64,000 bases of DNA from Oceanospirillum sp047518265 (GTDB lineage Bacteria > Pseudomonadota > Gammaproteobacteria > Pseudomonadales > Halomonadaceae), in contig JAKZRG010000060.1 in NCBI GenBank assembly GCA_047518265.1, positions 62,001-126,000 of the forward strand, read 5' to 3'. Position numbers and translations under genes: made by a program. A model generated the notes under the pieces. That model saw only the letters and a program-made list of their open reading frames with translations, did no database searches and was not told the origin of the DNA. This document shows, piece after piece, positions 8,325-17,015 of the stretch (its first letter is position 1; each line of letters begins with the position of its first letter).

Positions 8325-10205
8325 ATGAGCAAACAAAGCAAAACCGAAACTGACCATAAGAAAATAATCACTTCGTCATGGCAACGTTGTGATCATTTTG
8401 GCTTGGATCATGAAGCAGAAGCTCATTATCCTGAGATAGCCTTAGGAGAAATAGAGGATCTGAAAAATGAACATCGCTTTTTGCTGGGCGCAACAGGGCA
8501 GGAGGTGTTGCCTTATTACGAAAACATCCTAGCCAATTCAAACTGCTTAGTGATGCTGGCGGATCAAAAAGGGCAAGTTTTGAATTGCTGGGGCGATCAG
8601 CGGTTTATCAATAAAAGCCGACAACGCAGCCTTAGTGAAGGATCTAATTGGTCTGAGCAGATCAATGGCACTAACGCCATAGGTACGGCCATCGCTACAG
8701 GTCAAGCCGTGCAGGTTCAGCGAGATGAGCATTACCTTAAATCCAATCGATTTATGATAGGTTCAGCGGCCCCTATATATGATACCAACAATGAATTATT
8801 AGCGGTTCTGGACGTTTCCAGCGATGCTTATCTGCCCCAGGCCCATACCTTTGGTATGGTTAAGATGATGTCGCAATCCGTAGAAAACCGTTTAATTTAC
8901 AGCAAGTTCAGTCATGATCAGTTTTTGATGACCTTCAATACCAGCACCGACAATCTGGACAGTCAGTGGGTTGGCTTGATTGTATTTAACGACAGCGGTG
9001 TGATTATCTCAGCCAACCGGCGCGCAGAGATGCTATTGCGCTATGAATTGGCGCTAAAAAATGTTGAGGATGTTTTTGGTTGCCATCTTTTTGAGCTAAA
9101 GAACCAACCCGAAGGTCTACCAGCAGCGGTTGTAGCCCTGGGCAAGTACAAGATGCATGTCATGGTTCAACGCCCCACCAAGGGATATATCGTTGCACCT
9201 GATTATCGACAGAACGCCCCAACAACCGATACCGTTCAGTGCTCACCCTCGATAACCGTTAGCCACGGAGACCCCAAAACAGACCGCTGCCTTAAGATGG
9301 CAAAAGCCATCATTGAAAAGGATATGCCCATCCTATTACAAGGTGAGACAGGGGTTGGAAAAGGTGTCTTCGCCAAAGAAATACACGCCAGTAGTCAGCG
9401 AAAAGATCATCCGTTTATCACCGTCAACTGCGCTGAAATCAGCGAACATAGCCTTGAGTCTATGCTGTTTGGTGATAATAAAGATGACTCTAGCAATATT
9501 GGCCTGATCCGTAGCGCCCATAACGGTGTGCTTTTCCTGGATGAGATCAGTGAGATCCCTCTTCCTCTGCAAAGTAAGTTTCTACGGGTGCTCGAAGAGC
9601 GAAAAGTTTATCCCGTAAACTCCAATCAAGATTATCCTGTTGATATTCGGATTATTTCGGCATCAAAAGAAAATCTGAAAAAACGGGTTGAACAGGGACT
9701 TTTTCGAGACGATCTGTATTTCAGGATCAGTGGTTTGAATCTTGAACTGCCATTATTAAGGAATCGAATGGATAAAGAGGCCCTGATTAAATCAATTCAC
9801 CAACTGGAAAAAGAGCAGGAACAACCCGACGAATTAAATGATGAAGTGGTCACTTTATTGGCCAGCCACCCCTGGCCCGGAAATATCCGGCAGCTCAAGA
9901 AAACCCTGACGATTGCTTTAATTATGGCAGACACGGATAAGGTTCAGCCCTGGCACCTACCCGATGATTTTTTCTCTGACCTGGAAGCAACAGTCCCGAC
10001 AGACGGTCATGATAGGGAGAACATTGACGGCGACTCAATGGAGGCCGATCCACAACAGGATATGCACTCCAAAGAAGCCATCAACGAGGAAACCCTAAGA
10101 GAATACAACCAGAACAGGGGCAATATCTCCCGCACGGCTAAAGCGCTGGGCATTAGCCGAAATACCCTATACAAGCGCTTAAAAGCCATAGGTATTAAAC
10201 AGTGA
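8325..10205 (+). CDS. GAF/AAA+/Fis-type transcriptional activator, DhaR/AcoR-like
   Basis: A 626-residue regulator: GAF-like sensory region about 60-190, a PAS-like region about 205-290, an AAA+ domain about 315-540 and a Fis-type helix-turn-helix at about 592-624 (NRGNISRTAKALGISRNTLY). Walker A LLQGETGVGKG (about 335-345) and Walker B GVLFLDE (about 400-406) are intact. The loop that should carry GAFTGA, needed to contact sigma-54, instead reads LFGDNKDDSSNIGLIRSAHNG. E. coli DhaR, a dihydroxyacetone-responsive relative, is known to act at a sigma-70 promoter. Divergent from the glycerol importer, so it probably senses a glycerol-related compound, but that is inference. Confidence 0.82.
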   Translation: MSKQSKTETDHKKIITSSWQRCDHFGLDHEAEAHYPEIALGEIEDLKNEHRFLLGATGQEVLPYYENILANSNCLVMLADQKGQVLNCWGDQRFINKSRQRSLSEGSNWSEQINGTNAIGTAIATGQAVQVQRDEHYLKSNRFMIGSAAPIYDTNNELLAVLDVSSDAYLPQAHTFGMVKMMSQSVENRLIYSKFSHDQFLMTFNTSTDNLDSQWVGLIVFNDSGVIISANRRAEMLLRYELALKNVEDVFGCHLFELKNQPEGLPAAVVALGKYKMHVMVQRPTKGYIVAPDYRQNAPTTDTVQCSPSITVSHGDPKTDRCLKMAKAIIEKDMPILLQGETGVGKGVFAKEIHASSQRKDHPFITVNCAEISEHSLESMLFGDNKDDSSNIGLIRSAHNGVLFLDEISEIPLPLQSKFLRVLEERKVYPVNSNQDYPVDIRIISASKENLKKRVEQGLFRDDLYFRISGLNLELPLLRNRMDKEALIKSIHQLEKEQEQPDELNDEVVTLLASHPWPGNIRQLKKTLTIALIMADTDKVQPWHLPDDFFSDLEATVPTDGHDRENIDGDSMEADPQQDMHSKEAINEETLREYNQNRGNISRTAKALGISRNTLYKRLKAIGIKQ

Positions 10206-10234
10206 TACAACTCACCGGCAGACTCGTGTAGTAC

Positions 10235-12214
10235 CTAAATGGTAAAACGTTTTAATAACGCTTGCTGCCTCTGTGAGTACTTTAACAACTCATGACTACT
10301 GCTTGCTGCCTGATTAGCCCCTTCTGCGGTTTCTGCTGCCGCTGTATTGATTGTGGTTAATGTACGACTAACCTCTTCAACCGCCAGATTTTGTTTTTGT
10401 GCTGCATCAGCAATATGAGCGTTCATCAATAAAATATTGGCTAGCGCTTCGTTCATGAACGTGAGCGACTCTCGGGAAGCATTGGCATGGCCTACACATT
10501 GCTCCGCTTTTTGATGCCCCTCTTGCATGGTTTTAACCACCTGACCAATACTGGCCTGCATATTCTCCACCATCTCTTGAGTTTTTTGCGTCGAGCCTCG
10601 CGTTCGACTGGCGAGTTCGCGCACTTCATCGGCCACTACCGCAAAACCTCTGCCCAATTCACCGGCACGGGCTGCTTCAATGGCTGCATTTAGCGCCAAT
10701 AGATTGGTTTGCTCGGCAATGCCATTAATGGTCTCTAGAATAAGATCAATATCGGTACTAAAACTTTCCAACTCATGACTCACTTTAACGGCCTGGGCAA
10801 TGGCCTGAGCTTGATCTTCAATACTATGAATGGTGTCATTGATATTACGGTTAACGGTCTGGCTTAATTGCTCACAATCTTTAGCAGCTTCAAGTGTAGA
10901 GCCTGCATGGTGCGCTACTTCATTAACACTACTTTCCATCTCTGTTGCAGCAGAAGCCGTTAATTCCAGCTGCTGGCTTTGTTCTGACATCAGCTGAGTA
11001 GCCTGCACACTGATCGCAGCATTTTTTTGTGCAACATCAGAGAGCCCCATAGAACCTTCTGATATTTCATGCAAAATGCTCTTTAAGCCACCGACAACGG
11101 CATTTAAGGATTCCCCTAATCCGCCAAACTCATCTTTACGTTTTTGGTCAAATTCAACTCTCAGATCTCCGTTTCGCACTTTTTCAAGTAATGATTGAAT
11201 TTGAGATAGAGGACGACGAATCGCCTGCACACTAATCATTGTCACCAATAAGGCAAATATCACCGACCCCACAGACAAAGCAATAATAAGGGTCTGGCTG
11301 AATTCGATTTTTTCGGCGGCACTTTGTCGGGCCAGATCAGCCAAGAGTTTCGATTTCTCGATAAAATGATCCGCCGCTGTTTTTGAGGCCAATAATTTTT
11401 GCTGCGTAATCTCCAATTGCTGACGCAATGTTTGCTGAATCGTTTGCTGCTGACTATACAGGCTGACTAAACCGTCTTGACCATAAAACTGCGCATTAAC
11501 GGCCGCCACAAAGTTTTTAATCTGCTCTGCCTTAGGCTCACGTTTGGCAAATATTTGGAATTTCTTGAGAAGTTTGCCCTTCGCTCCTTGAAGATCCTGG
11601 GTTAGACCATCAATATTGCCAGAGCGCTTATAATTGGTGAGGAGAAACTTCTGTGCATTCAAGCGGCTAATAACCCCTTTAGCGGACAATAATTTCATAA
11701 CGCTCTTTTCTTTACTGGTATAACGCTGGCTCCAGGAAATTATTGAATCAACCTGCCCCTGAAAACGAATCTCTTCTTCAATAATACGTGCTTTTAAAAC
11801 AAGTAATTGGTGATGCTGCCCTATAACCTGACGCGCAGCCTCGCCATATTCCGCACTCAACCCCCGAATCTGGCCCGATAATGTTTGCAGCTCAGGCCAT
11901 TGATCAAGTTTCGGCTCCAGCTGACTTAACTGCTGTTCAAAATCTGCAAGGTGCTGATCAAAAATAACCTGCTCAGTATTAATGATTTGCTCATCATTAC
12001 TGACTAAGGCACTGGATAATGATTGATTGGCCTGTTGTAGCTTAATCATCTGATTAAAGCTGCCAATTAATATGGGCAGTGTTTCATCGGTGACATGCTG
12101 CAATCGCTTATAGATGGCGCTATTACCCAGCAGACCTCCAGCACCCACAATAAGAATAAAAAAAACCATGGCCAAAAAACCAAGGGTGATTTTATGCGTG
12201 ATATTAAGCTTCAT
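10235..12214 (-). CDS. Methyl-accepting chemotaxis protein
   Basis: Chemoreceptor of about 659 residues. The ATG at 12214 is preferred to one seven codons earlier because AGGG lies seven bases before it. It has TM1 near residues 8-30, a long periplasmic helical region (about 30-305), TM2 near 310-335, a HAMP domain (about 336-390) and a signalling domain with the hairpin tip NAAIEAARAGELGRGFAVVADEV. The periplasmic part is Gln- and Leu-rich and looks like a four-helix bundle; no ligand can be named. The gene follows glpK in the same direction, with a hairpin between, which hints at glycerol-related taxis without proving it. Confidence 0.9.
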   Translation of the reverse strand: MKLNITHKITLGFLAMVFFILIVGAGGLLGNSAIYKRLQHVTDETLPILIGSFNQMIKLQQANQSLSSALVSNDEQIINTEQVIFDQHLADFEQQLSQLEPKLDQWPELQTLSGQIRGLSAEYGEAARQVIGQHHQLLVLKARIIEEEIRFQGQVDSIISWSQRYTSKEKSVMKLLSAKGVISRLNAQKFLLTNYKRSGNIDGLTQDLQGAKGKLLKKFQIFAKREPKAEQIKNFVAAVNAQFYGQDGLVSLYSQQQTIQQTLRQQLEITQQKLLASKTAADHFIEKSKLLADLARQSAAEKIEFSQTLIIALSVGSVIFALLVTMISVQAIRRPLSQIQSLLEKVRNGDLRVEFDQKRKDEFGGLGESLNAVVGGLKSILHEISEGSMGLSDVAQKNAAISVQATQLMSEQSQQLELTASAATEMESSVNEVAHHAGSTLEAAKDCEQLSQTVNRNINDTIHSIEDQAQAIAQAVKVSHELESFSTDIDLILETINGIAEQTNLLALNAAIEAARAGELGRGFAVVADEVRELASRTRGSTQKTQEMVENMQASIGQVVKTMQEGHQKAEQCVGHANASRESLTFMNEALANILLMNAHIADAAQKQNLAVEEVSRTLTTINTAAAETAEGANQAASSSHELLKYSQRQQALLKRFTI

Positions 12215-12266
12215 ATTTATACCCTGGTAGGACATAGCTATTCATAAGGCGCAAAGGCCCGCTGCC

Positions 12267-12286
12267 TTCGGGCTATTCAGCCCGAA
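12267..12286 (-). terminator. Hairpin between glpK and the chemoreceptor gene
   Basis: TTCGGGCT (12267-12274) and AGCCCGAA (12279-12286) form a perfect 8-bp stem with a four-base loop. It is about 100 bases after the glpK stop. No T run follows on the minus strand, so termination strength is uncertain. Confidence 0.5.
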
Positions 12287-12344
12287 AACATCAGAATCTA
12301 TATTAGATTGGCACTTCAGATACGCGGATTGGTCACTCTAAGTA

Positions 12345-12398
12345 CGGCTTGGCCTAAACAAACGGTTTTACCCAAACAGGCAGCTCGACTTAAACAGG
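12345..12398 (-). repeat. Three 18-bp imperfect tandem repeats across the glpK stop codon
   Basis: On the plus strand the units are CAGCTCGACTTAAACAGG (12381-12398), CGGTTTTACCCAAACAGG (12363-12380) and CGGCTTGGCCTAAACAAA (12345-12362). The glpK stop lies in the first unit, so the repeats extend the gene end into the non-coding region. A fourth, weaker unit may precede 12345. Confidence 0.65.
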
Positions 12399-13880
12399 TT
12401 CATTGTCTTGGACACGCCGGACAGCATTTTGCCAGCCTGCATAGAACTTATCCCGAGATGCTTTGCTCATCTCAGGTTCAAAGCGTTTATCGCAATGCCA
12501 CATGGACTGCAATGTTTCTAGTGATTCAAAAACACCGGCTCTTAAACCCGCTAAGTAAGCGGCGCCCAGAGCCGTTGTTTCGATAATTTCAGGACGATCG
12601 ACTTTTGCCCCCAAAATATCTGACAGAAAGCTTAAGACCCAATTATTAGCAACCATACCGCCATCAACGCGTAGGGTTGTCGGTCTTACACCATCGCTTT
12701 CCATGGCCTTTTGCAGATCTTTTGTCTGATAACAAACGGATTGTAAACCCGCGGTCACAATCTCTTTTATGCCAGTGTCTCGGGTCAAACCGAAGATCGC
12801 ACCGCGAGCATTGGGATCCCAATAAGGAGCCCCCAAACCGGTAAATGCTGGCACCATATACACGCCATGATCCAAAGGCGTCTGCCGGGCTAAAGGTTCC
12901 GCATCTGCTGCGCCCTTAATTAGCTGCAATCCATCCCTGAGCCATTGAATAGTAGCACCCGCAATAAAAATACTGCCCTCTAACGCATAAGTCGGCTTAC
13001 CATTTAAGCGGTAAGCAACCGTGGTTAGCAGTCGGTTTTCAGACACCAATGCCTTATCACCAGTATTCAGCATTAAAAAACACCCCGTACCATAGGTGCT
13101 TTTTGCCATACCCTCATCAAAGCAGGTTTGGCCAAACAAAGCCGCCTGCTGATCCCCTGCCACACCCAATACTGGAACTTCAGCACCCAACAAATGATGA
13201 CTGGTCGTACCAAAATCATCAGAAGAGTCCATCACTTCTGGTAGCATCCCTGAAGGAATACCAAACAACTCCAGCAATTCTAAATCCCATTCCTGACTGT
13301 GGATATTAAACAACATGGTTCTAGATGCATTGGTTGCATCCGTGCGATGCACTTTGCCATCCGTTAATTGCCACAATAGGTAAGTATCCACTGTGCCAAA
13401 AACAAGCTCACCCCGTTCGGCCCGAGCTCGCGCATCAGGGATCTCATCTAATAACCAACGAATTTTGGTGGCAGAAAAGTAGGGATCGATCAACAAACCC
13501 GTTTTTGCATTAATCAGCGGCGTTAAACCTTGCTCGGTTAACGTTTCGCAGTACTTTGATGTTCGACGATCCTGCCAAACAATGGCGTTATAAATGGGCT
13601 CTCCTGTCTGGCGATCCCAAACGATAGTCGTTTCTCTTTGGTTGGTAATGCCTATAGAGATCAATTCACTGGGTGATACCGAATTGTCTTTTAATACCTT
13701 TTGACAGGTTCGCAATACAGTACCCCATAAATCAGCCGGGTTATGCTCAACCCAGCCATCATTAGGGAACTGCTGGGAGAACTCCTCTTGGGCCAGCGCA
13801 TGAACGCGACCTTCCGTTGTAAACAGAACGGCTCGGGAGCTTGTTGTACCTTGGTCAATGGATAATATATAACCAGACAT
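12390..13880 (-). CDS. glpK: Glycerol kinase
   Basis: Phosphorylates glycerol to sn-glycerol 3-phosphate with ATP in the cytoplasm, trapping it after import. FGGY-family kinase of about 496 residues (E. coli 502). It shows DQGTTSSRAVLF near the N-terminus, TNQRETTIVWDRQTG near 80, DATNASRTMLF near 245 and the C-terminal GGMVANNWVLSFLSDILG. The ATG at 13880 has AGG about nine bases before it, whereas the ATG two codons earlier has almost no spacing. It is divergent from glpR, with GlpR half-sites in the shared region. Confidence 0.96.
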   Translation of the reverse strand: MSGYILSIDQGTTSSRAVLFTTEGRVHALAQEEFSQQFPNDGWVEHNPADLWGTVLRTCQKVLKDNSVSPSELISIGITNQRETTIVWDRQTGEPIYNAIVWQDRRTSKYCETLTEQGLTPLINAKTGLLIDPYFSATKIRWLLDEIPDARARAERGELVFGTVDTYLLWQLTDGKVHRTDATNASRTMLFNIHSQEWDLELLELFGIPSGMLPEVMDSSDDFGTTSHHLLGAEVPVLGVAGDQQAALFGQTCFDEGMAKSTYGTGCFLMLNTGDKALVSENRLLTTVAYRLNGKPTYALEGSIFIAGATIQWLRDGLQLIKGAADAEPLARQTPLDHGVYMVPAFTGLGAPYWDPNARGAIFGLTRDTGIKEIVTAGLQSVCYQTKDLQKAMESDGVRPTTLRVDGGMVANNWVLSFLSDILGAKVDRPEIIETTALGAAYLAGLRAGVFESLETLQSMWHCDKRFEPEMSKASRDKFYAGWQNAVRRVQDNEPV

Positions 13881-13903
13881 GAACATTACCTGTATTGTTA
13901 TTT

Positions 13904-13943
13904 TTCATGTTCTTTATTGTTCGATAATGCATTAAATCGAAAA
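13904..13943. promoter_or_regulatory. GlpR half-sites and palindrome upstream of glpK
   Basis: The stretch contains CATGTTC, then TTGTTCGATAA, which matches the left and central part of the GlpR consensus, and the near-palindrome TTCGATAATGCATTAAATCGAA. The right half of the operator is poor. It sits 25-60 bases before glpK and about 190 before glpR, so it may control both. Confidence 0.5.
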
Positions 13944-14129
13944 GATAAACAACATTAAGATTCACTTACGAAAGAAAGTGATCTATGAAAAATGATATTT
14001 GTTTAACAAAACAAAGACCTATATGAGATAATTAATCATATTCACAATATAGTTAACCGAAAATCTTTGTTTTGGATTTCTACGGTTGATGAAGGTGCGT
14101 CGCTGACTAACGGATAAGAAGGTTTTAGA

Positions 14130-14891
14130 ATGACTCAGAACCAACGCCAACTCCAAATCACGGAACTGGTTCAACAGAAGGGTTTCGTCAGTATAGATGA
14201 GTTGGTTGAACATTTTAAGGTAACGCCGCAGACTATCCGCCGCGACCTTAATCAATTGGCAGAAGAAAAGAAACTCCGCAGACATCATGGTGGGGCTGGC
14301 TCTGAAGAGTCGAGCACAGTCAATGTTTCTTATCAGTCCCGAAAGATTATGAACCTGGAGGCTAAGGAGCGCATTGCCCAAGCCTTAGTCAAGGCGATCC
14401 CCGATGGTTCATCTTTATTTATTAATATCGGCACCACCACTGAAACGATTGCTAAAGCACTTCTAGGCCACCGTGACCTGAAAATTGTGACTAATAATAT
14501 CCATGTAGCTGCCACCCTTTCTGCGAAAGAAGACTTCACAGTGATTATTGCCGCGGGTGAGGTTCGACACAGAGACGGCGGAATTGTGGGCGAGGCTACC
14601 AGTGAGTTTATCAGTCAGTTCCAAATGGACTTTGGCATCATAGGTATCAGCGGCATTAGTATGGACGGCTCTTTATTAGATTTTGATTATCGGGAAGTTC
14701 GCGTCGCCCAATCAATCATTGAGCATTCCCAGAAAGTTATTCTGGCCGTAGACCATTCGAAATTTGGCCGTAGCGCTATGGTTAAACTCGGTACTATTTC
14801 TCAAATAAATCAACTATTTACGGACATGCCGCCACCCACTGAGATCAGTGAGATTCTTACAGCGAATGATATTAAACTGAATGTTATTTAA
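14130..14891 (+). CDS. glpR: DeoR-family glycerol 3-phosphate regulon repressor
   Basis: A 253-residue DeoR-family repressor. The N-terminal winged helix-turn-helix (about residues 6-56) contains SIDELVEHFKVTPQTIRRDL and the HHGGA motif; the C-terminal DeoR sensor domain (about 75-240) includes NIGTTTETIA, a phospho-sugar binding type of loop. In E. coli GlpR, glycerol 3-phosphate is the inducer. A good ribosome site AAGAAGG lies seven bases before the ATG. It is divergent from glpK and directly upstream of glpD. Operators matching the E. coli GlpR site occur near glpS, glpK and glpD, which supports the name. Confidence 0.93.
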   Translation: MTQNQRQLQITELVQQKGFVSIDELVEHFKVTPQTIRRDLNQLAEEKKLRRHHGGAGSEESSTVNVSYQSRKIMNLEAKERIAQALVKAIPDGSSLFINIGTTTETIAKALLGHRDLKIVTNNIHVAATLSAKEDFTVIIAAGEVRHRDGGIVGEATSEFISQFQMDFGIIGISGISMDGSLLDFDYREVRVAQSIIEHSQKVILAVDHSKFGRSAMVKLGTISQINQLFTDMPPPTEISEILTANDIKLNVI

Positions 14892-14971
14892 CGGACTCAT
14901 AGTATTGCTATCTTTTTAACAGCATAGGCTTTTAGTGTACTGGGCGTGTAAAGCGCCAACATATGAGTCGT

Positions 14972-14999
14972 TTAGGCCTCTTGTAATCCAGAGGCCTAA
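14972..14999 (+). terminator. Terminator after glpR
   Basis: TTAGGCCTCT (14972-14981) pairs with AGAGGCCTAA (14990-14999) around an eight-base loop, followed by the weakly T-rich TTCCTCCTT. About 80 bases after the glpR stop. Confidence 0.75.
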
Positions 15000-15004
15000 T
15001 TCCT

Positions 15005-15054
15005 CCTTACTCTCTATATAAACCTTACTCTATATCAACCTTCCTATCTCCATT
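15005..15054. repeat. Imperfect tandem repeat in the glpR-glpD gap
   Basis: Three units starting CCTTACTCTCTATATAAA (15005-15022), CCTTACTCTATATCAA (15023-15038) and CCTTCCTATCTCCATT (15039-15054). Unit length is 16-18 bases. Confidence 0.5.
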
Positions 15055-15132
15055 TTTTTCACATCTAACTCTATAGCGTTTGAAAGTGTTTTTTCATTAT
15101 TGATTAATATCCGAGTTCTTTTTTTGATCTTC

Positions 15133-15191
15133 AATGTTCGTTTTTGATTGATTTTATTCGCAAGATCACTCTATAGTGTAAGAAATCGAAC
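15133..15191 (+). promoter_or_regulatory. glpD: glpD promoter with GlpR half-sites
   Basis: A -35-like TTGATT (15148-15153) and -10-like TATAGT (15172-15177) are 18 bases apart. The GlpR left half AATGTTCG lies at 15133-15140 and a right half TCGAAC at 15186-15191, so the half-sites flank the promoter. Confidence 0.55.
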
Positions 15192-15247
15192 CTTAATGAA
15201 GAATTTGAGACAACGGTACGGTATGTATACGTTGAGGAGACCCCCTG

Positions 15248-16762
15248 ATGAGTTCTAAGCATGACGTTTATGACCTCCTTGTCGTAGGTGGCGGTATCAA
15301 TGGCGTGGGCATCGCAGCGGATGCTGCAGGCCGAGGACTGTCAGTTGCGCTTTGTGAAATGAATGATCTTGCTTCTGCAACGTCATCGAACAGCAGTAAG
15401 CTGATTCATGGTGGCCTTCGGTATTTAGAATATTATGAGTTCAGGTTAGTGAGAGAGGCTCTGGCAGAGCGCGAGGTTTTACTCAGAAATGCACCACATA
15501 TTATTCAGCCCTTACGCTTTCGTTTACCCCATCGACCACATTTACGCCCCGCTCTAATGATACGAGCCGGTCTTTTTCTATACGATCACTTAGCAAAACG
15601 CGTGACGTTACCAGCCTCAAAAAGCCTTAAATTTTCTGCCGATAGTCCACTAAAACCTGAGATGGTAAAGGGGTTTGAGTACTCTGATGGCTGGGTGGAC
15701 GATGCACGCTTAGTGGTACTCAATGCTCTGGCAGCACAAGAGAAAGGGGCGGTGATAAAAACACGTACACGTTGTATTAATGCAAAACGGGACGGTGAAC
15801 TTTGGAGCATCACCTTAGAAGATACCCTAAGCGGCAAGCGAGAAACCATTCAAGCTAAATCCATTGTTAATGCTGCGGGCCCCTGGGTTTCAAGCTTGTT
15901 TGAAGATGTTATGCACAGTAAGGCACCTAAGAAGGTTCGCTTGGTAAAAGGCAGCCATATCATAGTGCCTAAGATCCATAACGAATCCGAAGCTTACATC
16001 TTACAAAACGAAGATGGCCGAATTGTTTTTGTTATTCCCTATGAAGATCAGTTTTCACTTATTGGTACAACCGATCAGGAATATTTAGGTGATCCTGCCG
16101 ATGTTGCTATTGATCAGGGTGAAATTGATTATCTTGTGGACATCACTAATCAGCACTTTTGTACGCAAATCGCCTCGACAGATGTTGTTAGAAGTTATTC
16201 CGGTGTACGCCCATTACTGGACGATGAATCTGACGATGCCCAGGCCGTTACCCGTGATTACACCTTTGAAGTGGATGCGCCACCTCTAAAAGCGCCGTTG
16301 ATCTCTATTTTTGGTGGCAAGATCACCACTTATAGAAAGCTATCGGAAGCGGCGGTTGATCGTTTATGTGAACATTTTCCTCAGTCAAAACCTCAGTGGA
16401 CTGCAGATGCCCGTTTGCCTGGTGGTGATTTCATTGATCATTCATCTCTGCAAAAAGAGCTCAAACAGCGTTATCAGTGGTTACCGGCCTCTATGATCCG
16501 TCGTTATGTTCGTATTTTTGGCACCTTTAGTCACGAATTATTGAAAAATAGCGCATCACTTGATGACCTAGGCATTCAGTTTAGTACTGGTTTCTATGAA
16601 GCTGAAGTACGTTATTTGATTGAAAAAGAATGGGCCTTAACAACAGAAGATATTATTTGGCGCCGAACAAAGTTAGGTCTTGTGATGACGGACAAAGAAA
16701 TTGAGTTATTAACGGTTTATTTAAAAGATTATTTTTCCTCTTCAATTAGAGAGGCATCCTAA
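15248..16762 (+). CDS. glpD: Aerobic glycerol-3-phosphate dehydrogenase (FAD, quinone-linked)
   Basis: Oxidises glycerol 3-phosphate to dihydroxyacetone phosphate at the inner membrane, passing electrons to quinone. The 504-residue length equals the E. coli enzyme. The N-terminal FAD motif VVGGGINGVGIAADAAGRG lies at residues 8-26, with the typical SSNSSKLIHGGLRYLE near 47-62; the FGGKITTYRKLSEAAV motif is near 350, followed by the GlpD C-terminal domain. A ribosome site GAGGAGA precedes the ATG. Its product feeds tpiA, gap and pyk immediately downstream. Confidence 0.96.
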   Translation: MSSKHDVYDLLVVGGGINGVGIAADAAGRGLSVALCEMNDLASATSSNSSKLIHGGLRYLEYYEFRLVREALAEREVLLRNAPHIIQPLRFRLPHRPHLRPALMIRAGLFLYDHLAKRVTLPASKSLKFSADSPLKPEMVKGFEYSDGWVDDARLVVLNALAAQEKGAVIKTRTRCINAKRDGELWSITLEDTLSGKRETIQAKSIVNAAGPWVSSLFEDVMHSKAPKKVRLVKGSHIIVPKIHNESEAYILQNEDGRIVFVIPYEDQFSLIGTTDQEYLGDPADVAIDQGEIDYLVDITNQHFCTQIASTDVVRSYSGVRPLLDDESDDAQAVTRDYTFEVDAPPLKAPLISIFGGKITTYRKLSEAAVDRLCEHFPQSKPQWTADARLPGGDFIDHSSLQKELKQRYQWLPASMIRRYVRIFGTFSHELLKNSASLDDLGIQFSTGFYEAEVRYLIEKEWALTTEDIIWRRTKLGLVMTDKEIELLTVYLKDYFSSSIREAS

Positions 16763-16776
16763 AACAACTTATCCGG

Positions 16777-16807
16777 CGGGGTTGATATTTCATTAATTAA
16801 AACCCCG
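16777..16807 (+). terminator. Hairpin after glpD
   Basis: CGGGGTT (16777-16783) pairs with AACCCCG (16801-16807) with a long AT-rich loop, 14 bases after the glpD stop. Probable but not strong terminator. Confidence 0.5.
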
Positions 16808-16903
16808 TATAACTATCAAAGATTAAAGCCCAACAAAAACGCCAGTAAATAATTTCTATATAAACCATAAAATAAAGAGCAAGCCTATCCGTATTAATAT
16901 CAA

Positions 16904-16925
16904 CTCCCTTAGTTTATTAAGGGAG
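16904..16925 (+). promoter_or_regulatory. Hairpin in the gap leader region
   Basis: CTCCCTTA (16904-16911) and TAAGGGAG (16918-16925) form a perfect 8-bp stem about 90 bases before gap. There is no T run after it. It could be part of a gap leader RNA or a second terminator for glpD. Confidence 0.4.
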
Positions 16926-17015
16926 CAGCTACCGGCTGGATAAAATTCGGTCTATTACCTTTTAAATTATGGTGCTTCTAGTTTTCTAATAAAGATAAAT
17001 AAAGCAGGTGATTAT

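Larger units (their letters stand above)
14892..15247. promoter_or_regulatory. glpR-glpD intergenic region
   Basis: This 356-base gap holds the glpR terminator (14972-14999), a pyrimidine-rich imperfect repeat (15005-15054) and the glpD promoter with GlpR half-sites (15133-15191). No gene is visible. Confidence 0.7.
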
